Both the position numbers and the translations under genes were made by a program. From Zhongshania aquimaris (GTDB taxonomy: Bacteria > Pseudomonadota > Gammaproteobacteria > Pseudomonadales > Spongiibacteraceae), in the NCBI RefSeq assembly GCF_019312595.1, contig NZ_JAHWDQ010000001.1, positions 124,001-188,000 on the forward strand: a stretch of 64,000 nt of DNA. The letters are read 5' to 3'. Positions within the stretch are counted from its first letter, which is position 1; the number at the start of each line of letters is the position of its first letter. Of this stretch, positions 36,950-43,529 are shown piece by piece. The notes under the pieces are model-generated. The model ran no database searches. It was not told the origin of the DNA and saw only the letters and a list, made by a program, of their open reading frames with translations.

Positions 36950-37579
36950 TCACAGCGAATCCTCAAATTGACTCACATCACCCAAACCACGGCGAATAAT
37001 GACGGGAACATCGTCAACCAAATCGATCACCGAGGTGGCCTCCATGCCGCAGTAACCGCCGTCAATAACAAGGTCTACGAGATTGCCGATGGTATCGCGA
37101 ATATCGTAGGGATCCGTCATCGGTAGCTCTTCACCGGGCAATATTAAACTCACACTCATCAAGGGCTCGCCGAGCTCCGCCATTAAATCCAAGCAAATCT
37201 GATTTGCCGGCACACGCAAACCTACACTTTTACGCTTAGGGTGATGTAAGCGTTTCGGCACCTCTGGCGTCGCCCGCAATATAAACGTATACGGCCCAGG
37301 GATATGCGCTTTCAGCAAGCGAAACGCGCTATTGTCGACCTTGGCATAGGTTCCCAGCTCAGAAAGATCGCTGCACATTAAGGTGAAGTTATGCTTTTCA
37401 TCTAAGCGGCGTATAGATCGCACACGCTCAAGCGCTGATTTATCACCTAATTGACAACCCAGTGCGTAAGCCGAGTCCGTTGGGTAAGCAACCACCCCGC
37501 CCCCTCGAATGATATCGGCCGCCTGCTTAATTAAACGAGCTTGCGGGTTTTCTGGATGTATTTGAAAAAATTGTGTCAC
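36950..37579 (-). CDS. yciO: YciO family (Sua5/YrdC-like) protein
   Basis: A 209-residue YrdC/Sua5-fold protein, very close in pattern to E. coli YciO (SQFFYIHPDNPQQRLI vs TQFFQIHPENPQARLI here). Motifs: the nucleotide-binding VVAYPTDSAYALGC, KHNFTLMCSDLSEL, PGPYTFIL, and KRKSVGLRVP. YciO has been proposed to make threonylcarbamoyl-AMP like TsaC, but its physiological role is not settled. The start is GTG with AAGG upstream. It lies 19 bases downstream of rnm and 63 upstream of scpA in one operon. Confidence 0.93.
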   Translation of the reverse strand: MTQFFQIHPENPQARLIKQAADIIRGGGVVAYPTDSAYALGCQLGDKSALERVRSIRRLDEKHNFTLMCSDLSELGTYAKVDNSAFRLLKAHIPGPYTFILRATPEVPKRLHHPKRKSVGLRVPANQICLDLMAELGEPLMSVSLILPGEELPMTDPYDIRDTIGNLVDLVIDGGYCGMEATSVIDLVDDVPVIIRRGLGDVSQFEDSL

Positions 37580-37598
37580 TGCGCCTACCTTAAAGTAC

Positions 37599-38438
37599 TT
37601 ATATTGTTGATTCTACATGTTGCCAGCGCGCCCAAACCGGCTTGCACGGCGCCACTATATCGGCATTGCAACCGAGTTCCAGCCAGTTACTGGGCTGGTG
37701 AAAATCGCTGCCCGCAGACGCCTCAAAGTCGAATTGAGTGCAGAGCTGACGGAGGTAATTTAAGTCACTAGGCGATGGCCGGCCATTGCAGACCTCCAAG
37801 CCTTCACCACCAGCTTCTTTAAAATCTGCCAACATGCGCCGCAGCTTGGCATTGGTCAGCTTGTAGTGCAGTGGATGTGCTAATACCGCCACCCCACCTG
37901 CTGATTTTATCCAGTTTATTATGGTTTCAAGTGACGGCCACATCGCCTTAACATCACCCGCTTTGCCCGCACCTAAATATTTATCAAATGCAGTCGCCAT
38001 TGAATCTACATAACCCTGTGCCACCATAAACCGCGCAAAATCAGGGCGGCCAATGGCGCGTCCATCAGCTAGCGCAGACGCACCTTCAAAGGTATCTTTG
38101 AATCCGAGCTTTGCAAGCCGATCACCGATGATTTTAGCTCTCTCGCCACGCGCAGCGCTCTGATCAGACAGCTCTGCCTGTAACCGACTGCAAGTTGTAT
38201 CTATACCCAAGCCAAGCACATGGATATTAACGCCTGACCACGTACACGATAGCTCTATCCCCGCGATGAGTTTTAATTCTCCAGTGCTGACTTCGCTGAT
38301 CGCTGTATAGCCGTCAATGGTATCGTGGTCAGTCACCGCCAGTAATTGCACTCCACACTCCTTGGCGCGCAACACCAACTCCGCTGGGCTCAAGCCGCCA
38401 TCTGAGGCTGTGGTGTGGGTATGTAAATCAACTATCAA
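37599..38438 (-). CDS. rnm: PHP-domain phosphatase/exoribonuclease (RNase AM type)
   Basis: A 279-residue PHP metal hydrolase like E. coli YciV/RNase AM, which trims short 5' RNA extensions (including 5S/16S/23S 5' ends) and removes 3' phosphate from nucleoside 3',5'-bisphosphates. Metal ligands are visible in DLHTHTTASDG, VTDHDT, GIELSC, LAHPLHYKL and AGSDFHQP. The start is a TTG because the conserved DLHTHT begins at residue 4, so no later start is possible. First gene of the rnm-yciO-scpA-scpB-rluB operon. Confidence 0.9.
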   Translation of the reverse strand: MIVDLHTHTTASDGGLSPAELVLRAKECGVQLLAVTDHDTIDGYTAISEVSTGELKLIAGIELSCTWSGVNIHVLGLGIDTTCSRLQAELSDQSAARGERAKIIGDRLAKLGFKDTFEGASALADGRAIGRPDFARFMVAQGYVDSMATAFDKYLGAGKAGDVKAMWPSLETIINWIKSAGGVAVLAHPLHYKLTNAKLRRMLADFKEAGGEGLEVCNGRPSPSDLNYLRQLCTQFDFEASAGSDFHQPSNWLELGCNADIVAPCKPVWARWQHVESTI

Positions 38439-38539
38439 GCCAAATATGCTCCGAGGCTAGTGGTCAAAAATTAAAATGGGTATAGTGGGCGGATAATCTT
38501 CTCCAACCCTTCTACTGACATTTATCAACGGGATTTCCA

Positions 38540-39241
38540 ATGCCGGACCAGGCAAATACACCTCAGCGTCACAGCGTCATCGTCAATCTTTTGTTCAACA
38601 TCATTGTCCCAACATTGATACTAACCAAGCTCAGCGGCGATGCATACCTGGGGCCTCGCTATAGTATCGTGATTGCTCTCGCCTTCCCATTAGGTTTTGG
38701 CATTTACGACTTCATGAAATCACGTCGCGCCAATGCGTTTGCGATACTTGGCTTTATCAGCGTCTTATTAACAGGCGGTATTAGCCTATTGGAGCTCGAC
38801 GCCGAATACATCGCCATCAAAGAAGCCAGCATACCGGCAATTATCGGTATCGCCACTTTAGTGTCACTGTATACCCCTTACCCCCTGATCAAAACCTTCC
38901 TCTTCAATGACGAAGTTATCTACACTGAAAAAATAAGCAGGGCGCTGAAGGAGCATAACAACGCAAGCATGTTTGACGCGGCACTTCGCAACGCGACCTA
39001 TTTAGTCGCCTTCTCATTTTTTCTGTCGGCGACGCTCAATTATATTCTCGCCAAAGTACTCTTGGTGAGCCCACCGGGAACAGCTGAATACAGTGCGGAA
39101 TTAGGAAAAATGACCGGGCTCAGCTTTCCGGTAATCGCGCTGCCTTGTACCTTAGTTATGCTGGGCGCCCTATTCTATTTAGTCAAACAGATCGAAAAAT
39201 TGACCGCGCTCAGTTTCGACGACATTTTCAGAATACATTAG
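38540..39241 (+). CDS. VC0807 family multi-pass membrane protein
   Basis: A 233-residue inner-membrane protein with about six predicted membrane helices. The pattern [42 protein letters not shown]...[32 protein letters not shown]...[11 protein letters not shown] matches the family I know as VC0807 (unknown function, sometimes labelled as an intracellular-septation-like or MFS protein). Function is not established. It starts a plus-strand gene series continuing with the YciI gene nine bases downstream. Confidence 0.78.
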   Translation: MPDQANTPQRHSVIVNLLFNIIVPTLILTKLSGDAYLGPRYSIVIALAFPLGFGIYDFMKSRRANAFAILGFISVLLTGGISLLELDAEYIAIKEASIPAIIGIATLVSLYTPYPLIKTFLFNDEVIYTEKISRALKEHNNASMFDAALRNATYLVAFSFFLSATLNYILAKVLLVSPPGTAEYSAELGKMTGLSFPVIALPCTLVMLGALFYLVKQIEKLTALSFDDIFRIH

Positions 39242-39249
39242 GATTTTCT

Positions 39250-39549
39250 ATGTTATACGCAGTAATCAGTGAAGATGTTGCAGACAGCCTCGATAAAAGA
39301 TTAGGTGCTCGAGCAGCGCATATTGAGCGACTTCAAGCACTTAAAGCCCAGGGGCGCCTCGTTCTGGCTGGACCTCACCCCGCTATTGATAGCGAGGACC
39401 CGGGCGAAGCAGGTTTTACCGGCAGTTTGATCGTTGCTGAGTTTGCATCGCTTCAAGAAGCACAGCAATGGGCCGACAGCGACCCCTATATTGAAGCCGG
39501 CGTTTACGCCAAGGTGTTAGTTAAGCCTTACAAAAAAGTATTACCGTGA
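39250..39549 (+). CDS. YciI family protein
   Basis: A 99-residue dimeric alpha+beta-barrel (ferredoxin-like) protein. Family marks are [42 protein letters not shown] and the [41 protein letters not shown] end, including the invariant His and Asp of YciI proteins. Related to YCII/dyp-like barrels; the reaction is unknown. I start at the ATG at 39250 after AGGA; a longer frame overlaps the previous gene. Adjacent to the VC0807 gene, a combination I would expect in gammaproteobacteria near yciO. Confidence 0.88.
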   Translation: MLYAVISEDVADSLDKRLGARAAHIERLQALKAQGRLVLAGPHPAIDSEDPGEAGFTGSLIVAEFASLQEAQQWADSDPYIEAGVYAKVLVKPYKKVLP

Positions 39550-39634
39550 TTGATGCAGAATTTGAACTACTCTTATAAGTGCTTTATCCTTCAATGTTAA
39601 ATATTTAGCGCAGTTTATTAACGTGGAAAATACA

Positions 39635-40306
39635 GTGAAAAAATCATTTATATTCGGCTTGTCAACGGTCCTGTTTTGTTTGACAAGCGCGTCTTTCGCC
39701 GACACCCGTTATATCAGCGATAAAATCTACGTACCGCTTCGAGTCGGTGACGGTTCAAAATACCGCATCATTCACCGCGGCCTACCAAGCGGCGAGAAGC
39801 TTGATCTAATCAGTACCAACGAAGACAGCGGATACTCAAAGGTTCGCACTGACAAGGGCGTTGAGGGCTGGCTGCCAAGCCATTATTTGACAAACTCTCC
39901 GGCCGCACGAAGCCAGCTGGCCACTAACAAAAAGCAAATCGATGAGCTGAGCAGCATCAACAAGGATCTGCAAAAAAAGCTGGAAAACACCACCCAAAGT
40001 AGCCAGGAAACCAATAGCATCGTTGAAGAGCTTCAACTCGAAAACAAATCACTAACCGAAGAGCTGGAAGAGATAAAACGTATTTCTGCCAACAGCATTA
40101 AGCTGGATGACGACAACCGCCGCCTGCTTGAATCGAATCAAATGCTCAGCAGCGAAGTTGATGTACTAAAAACTGACAATGCCCGCCTTCGTGAAAACAA
40201 AGAGAACGAGTTCTTCTTAAACGGGGCATTCGCCGTGCTTATAGGCGTGATGATCGCACTAATAGTCCCGCGAATGATGCCTAAACGACGCTCAGATTGG
40301 GGTTAA
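39635..40306 (+). CDS. SH3-domain membrane protein (TIGR04211/YgiM-like)
   Basis: A 223-residue envelope protein. It has a signal peptide (VKKSFIFGLSTVLFCLTSASFA, cut after FA), a bacterial SH3 domain (about 22-90, RYISDKIYVPLRVGDGSKYRIIHRGLPSG...GWLPSHYL), a long coiled coil (about 100-195), and a C-terminal membrane helix (NGAFAVLIGVMIALIVPRMM) with a positive tail. This is the architecture of E. coli YgiM, so the SH3 domain would face the periplasm. The GTG at 39635 is chosen because GGAAAA lies eight bases upstream; the earlier GTG at 39623 is possible. Confidence 0.85.
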   Translation: MKKSFIFGLSTVLFCLTSASFADTRYISDKIYVPLRVGDGSKYRIIHRGLPSGEKLDLISTNEDSGYSKVRTDKGVEGWLPSHYLTNSPAARSQLATNKKQIDELSSINKDLQKKLENTTQSSQETNSIVEELQLENKSLTEELEEIKRISANSIKLDDDNRRLLESNQMLSSEVDVLKTDNARLRENKENEFFLNGAFAVLIGVMIALIVPRMMPKRRSDWG

Positions 40307-40308
40307 AC

Positions 40309-40881
40309 ATGCGCTTTCTGCCAGCACTGGTCTTTGCGATTTTCAGCCTAGCCGCGGTTACGCCAACTTTAGGTGAGGAAAGTAAGCCCAACCCCGTGGT
40401 CGTGATAGAAACTTCGAAGGGCGACATCACCCTTGAACTTTACCCAAATAAAGCGCCGGTCACCGTTGAAAACTTTTTAGGCTACGTAGAAAGCGGATTT
40501 TACAACGGCACCATATTTCATCGTGTAATTCGCCGCTTTGCCGTTCAGGGCGGCGGCTTTACGCCAGATTTAGTTGAAAAACCCAATGGCGAAAGTATCG
40601 TCAACGAGTCCAAAACCAGCAAACTTAGAAATGATCGCTGGACTGTTGCCATGGCTCGCACAGATGACCCCAATAGTGCCCGCTCTCAATTTTTCATTAA
40701 CATGCGCATGAATCTGGACCTTGACTCCCGAATGGGACGCGATGGCTATGCCGTATTTGGCAAAGTGATTGAGGGAGAGAACATCGTTCGCGACATCGCC
40801 ATAAGCAATACTCACTCCGTTGGCGGCATGGACGACGTGCCGGTTGAACCAATTCTGATTATTAGCACGACAATCAAGTAA
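40309..40881 (+). CDS. Periplasmic cyclophilin-type peptidyl-prolyl isomerase
   Basis: A 190-residue cyclophilin with a signal peptide (MRFLPALVFAIFSLAAVTPTLG). The catalytic segment is FHRVIRRFAVQGGGF, with the active-site Arg in FHR, then NDRWTVAMARTDDPNSARSQFFIN. It speeds proline cis-trans isomerisation of envelope proteins and corresponds to E. coli PpiA in location. The ATG at 40309 is two bases after the stop of the SH3 gene, with GGGG upstream, implying coupling. Another cyclophilin (ppiB, cytoplasmic) lies at 52351. Confidence 0.9.
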   Translation: MRFLPALVFAIFSLAAVTPTLGEESKPNPVVVIETSKGDITLELYPNKAPVTVENFLGYVESGFYNGTIFHRVIRRFAVQGGGFTPDLVEKPNGESIVNESKTSKLRNDRWTVAMARTDDPNSARSQFFINMRMNLDLDSRMGRDGYAVFGKVIEGENIVRDIAISNTHSVGGMDDVPVEPILIISTTIK

Positions 40882-40915
40882 GCGAAACTATTGCGCCTAC
40901 GCGCGAGGGGTCATT

Positions 40916-41674
40916 TTGACTGCGCTAAGTATCAACCTGAATAAGATTGCTTTAATTCGCAATTCCCGCGATACAGAATACCCCAGCGTCGTCTTGCACG
41001 CAGTGCGCTGCATTACCGCCGGCGCGCACGGAATTACCGTACACCCGCGCCCTGACCAACGTCATATTCGCGCGGATGATTGCTACGAACTCGCCAGCTT
41101 ATTAGACGTCGAGTTTAATATCGAGGGCAACCCTTTCGCACCAGCCTGTAAAAGCGATCGGCGTTATGTAAGCGACTATCCCGGCTTTATGGAGATAATC
41201 CGCTTAACACGACCTGCGCAATGCACCTTAGTACCGGATACCGACAGCCAACTTACTTCTGACCACGGCTTTGACTTACGTAAAGATGGCGATCGCCTTG
41301 CGCCAATCATTGCAGAATTAAAATCCCTAGGCGTTCGCGTCAGCCTTTTTATGGATCCAGATCCAGCTCAAATTCGACTTGCAAAGGACATTGGTGCAGA
41401 CCGCATTGAGCTTTACACCGGCCCGTATGCAGAAAGTTTCGGCTCACTTCATCAGGACAGCGTGCTGAAGCAATTTATAGCCGCCAGTGACGTAGCCGCA
41501 GAAGTCGGGCTTGGCCTTAACGCAGGACATGATCTAAACCTTCACAATTTATTTTTATTTAAGAATAGCGTGCATAAACTATTAGAAGTCTCCATCGGTC
41601 ACGCTTTCACCGTTGACGCCATCGAACTAGGCATAGATAACTGTATTAAATCGTATCTGAACTGCTTACGTTAA
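40916..41674 (+). CDS. pdxJ: Pyridoxine 5'-phosphate synthase, Bacteroidetes/alpha-like form
   Basis: Condenses 3-amino-2-oxopropyl phosphate with 1-deoxy-xylulose 5-phosphate to make pyridoxine 5'-phosphate (vitamin B6). The 252-residue TIM barrel keeps the catalytic His (GITVHPRPDQRHIR), Glu (VEFNIEGNP) and C-terminal His (LNAGHDLN). The HPRPDQRHI and EFNIEGNP wording, and the longer insertion after it, look unlike the E. coli enzyme (HLREDRRHI, MNLEMAV) and more like Bacteroidetes sequences as I remember them. The start is TTG with GAGGGG five bases upstream. It is not in the rnc-era-recO operon where gammaproteobacterial pdxJ usually sits. Confidence 0.88.
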   Translation: MTALSINLNKIALIRNSRDTEYPSVVLHAVRCITAGAHGITVHPRPDQRHIRADDCYELASLLDVEFNIEGNPFAPACKSDRRYVSDYPGFMEIIRLTRPAQCTLVPDTDSQLTSDHGFDLRKDGDRLAPIIAELKSLGVRVSLFMDPDPAQIRLAKDIGADRIELYTGPYAESFGSLHQDSVLKQFIAASDVAAEVGLGLNAGHDLNLHNLFLFKNSVHKLLEVSIGHAFTVDAIELGIDNCIKSYLNCLR

Positions 41675-41721
41675 AACCCCAAAATTAAAATCTTCGCGTT
41701 TTAATTAGTCTTATTAAAAGC

Positions 41722-41752
41722 GGCGCTTATCTACATTAAACAGGTAAGCGCC
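41722..41752 (-). terminator. Hairpin after the TpsB-like gene
   Basis: GGCGCTTATCT pairs with AGGTAAGCGCC (one G-T pair) around a nine-base loop, between the convergent pdxJ and TpsB-like genes. On the minus strand CTTTTAAT follows, so it more likely ends the secretion operon. Confidence 0.55.
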
Positions 41753-41766
41753 ATTCAATGGCTTAA

Positions 41767-43431
41767 TTAAAATACCTTTTTGAGTACAACGTAAAAATCT
41801 GCCTCAAGCTTATCTAGCTCATCGCTCGACTCAAAACCATCGTCCATAAGTGGTCTAGCAGCCACAGCATCAAGAGTTATGCCCCAACCTAAGTCAGCTC
41901 CAATACGCACGCCCATATCGGCAATACTGCGCTCAGCACCCGCTGCCCCACTAGCATTCTCAAATTGCGATGCACCGTATTCAACAAATACCGACACCGA
42001 GAGATCAACGCCACCCAATATAAATTTATGAGTAAAATCCGCTGCAGTGAAGTAACCCGAATCACCAGACAATACACCTGGCAGGTAAGCACTAAGTGCG
42101 CTCATACCACCAAGCACCCATTGCTGCTGCTGCGGTAGCTGCTCATCCGCAATTTGCGCCGAGAAATTAAAATTAAGTTCCGAAGCGTCGGATAAAGGCA
42201 GTTTCGCCGCGACCTTTGGCAACACCACAACAAATTCCGCAGTGCGGGTCGTAGGCCCGACTTCGGGCGACGTCGCTGTAGCCGTACCAAGAGTACCGCT
42301 GTCACCAGTTACTCCTGCTTTTAACGACAATTGCGCCGACCAACGGAAGGTTTTGCCGTCCATCAAACTAGCAGAAAAATATTTTGCGCCAAGTTCCACA
42401 GTGCCATATTTTTCGTCTTGCAAACTACCAAAGGAGCCAGCGTCAATTTGCGAATCGATGTATTCTACTTTTTCAAACAGATTAAAACGGTGAGTTATAT
42501 CGGCTGATAATACTTGCTCACCAGTCAGAGCCACCGCGTCAATATCGGCATCTAATGACAAATTTTGTACTGAAGTTGTGGTTGTCGTTGTTCCGCAACC
42601 GATTCCCAATAAACCACAAAGCGGTGTACCGCCAGTCGTCGTTGTGCCAACAATCGTTACCGGACCAAAATCTTGCGAATACTCTGTGTGACTCGCGTTA
42701 ATACCGTATAAGCCGCCCTTGAATGCTCGATCCGCACCTAGTTGAAAGCGGTGATAGTTTTCCCCATTTCGCGACTCACCTAAATCAGTAAACGCCGTTT
42801 CATAGCCAAAAGTTGCTCGCGTACCGTTCTCGAAATTATGGCTTATACCCACATCGCCAAAATAACGGCCAACGTAGCGGCTCCCCTGATTACCAATTTG
42901 GAAAACCACGTCAGTTGAGTCAAAATCCTCTACTGGCCGCGGCTCAAAAACCAGCACAACATCTTCAGGATTATTAGCATCATTCTGATACGATACTGAG
43001 TAATCCATTCCGATCCGCTGACTCTTCACATTTGCCATAACTCGAGCGCGCTCAAACTCAGCCCGCGTTAGATCCGCATCACCAACTAAACCCTCAAAAA
43101 ACTCACCAAGCTGATCGCCCTGGACATCCGCCACTCGACCTTGTACTGCGTGTATATAGACAACATTGCTATCGGGTGCATATTGCATCGTCACCAACAA
43201 ATGACCTTTGCGCAAAACCAGAGAGTTCATTAAAAAAATTGCTTGTGACGGTGTTTTCGCGGCCACGAAAATGGCATCTAACTCGTCGTTACTTAAATAG
43301 TGGGTTCCAGAAACCCGCAACTCGTAACCGATAACCTTCCCAATGTAGCTTGCAGAGGCGCCAGACACTGACTCGATATATTGCGGAGTCGTTAACTGTG
43401 GCGGTAACGCCGGAGGAAAATCAATTGCCAT
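41767..43431 (-). CDS. FhaC/ShlB-like (TpsB) outer-membrane transporter, atypical
   Basis: A 554-residue Omp85-superfamily protein of the two-partner secretion type. One or two POTRA-like segments occupy residues about 33-165 (ELRVSGTHYLSNDELDAIF, GHLLVTMQYAPDSNVVYIHAVQGRV), followed by a 16-strand-like barrel (175-554) ending with Phe. It is oddly lacking a signal peptide: the protein begins MAIDFPPALPPQLTTPQYIE. The loop that normally carries RGY or RGF in GGxSxVRGYxxGxLSGDSGY reads LSAY (446-449). A Thr-rich loop with two Cys lies at 262-288. AAGGA precedes the ATG. It follows the OmpA-repeat gene by 98 bp on the same strand. Function is inferred from fold. Confidence 0.72.
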   Translation of the reverse strand: MAIDFPPALPPQLTTPQYIESVSGASASYIGKVIGYELRVSGTHYLSNDELDAIFVAAKTPSQAIFLMNSLVLRKGHLLVTMQYAPDSNVVYIHAVQGRVADVQGDQLGEFFEGLVGDADLTRAEFERARVMANVKSQRIGMDYSVSYQNDANNPEDVVLVFEPRPVEDFDSTDVVFQIGNQGSRYVGRYFGDVGISHNFENGTRATFGYETAFTDLGESRNGENYHRFQLGADRAFKGGLYGINASHTEYSQDFGPVTIVGTTTTGGTPLCGLLGIGCGTTTTTTSVQNLSLDADIDAVALTGEQVLSADITHRFNLFEKVEYIDSQIDAGSFGSLQDEKYGTVELGAKYFSASLMDGKTFRWSAQLSLKAGVTGDSGTLGTATATSPEVGPTTRTAEFVVVLPKVAAKLPLSDASELNFNFSAQIADEQLPQQQQWVLGGMSALSAYLPGVLSGDSGYFTAADFTHKFILGGVDLSVSVFVEYGASQFENASGAAGAERSIADMGVRIGADLGWGITLDAVAARPLMDDGFESSDELDKLEADFYVVLKKVF

Positions 43432-43496
43432 AAATACAAGTCCTTTGATAAAGGCTTAATATGCAATTGTAAGCATATTAAATTTAATAGAGATTC

Positions 43497-43523
43497 GACG
43501 GGTCAGCCAAAAGCTGACCGTCG
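43497..43523 (-). other. Hairpin between the OmpA-repeat and TpsB-like genes
   Basis: GGTCAGC (43501-43507) pairs with GCTGACC (43513-43519), extended by GACG/CGTC with one bulged base. It lies just after the upstream stop. It could lower transcription of the transporter gene relative to its exported partner. Confidence 0.55.
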
Positions 43524-43529
43524 TCATAA

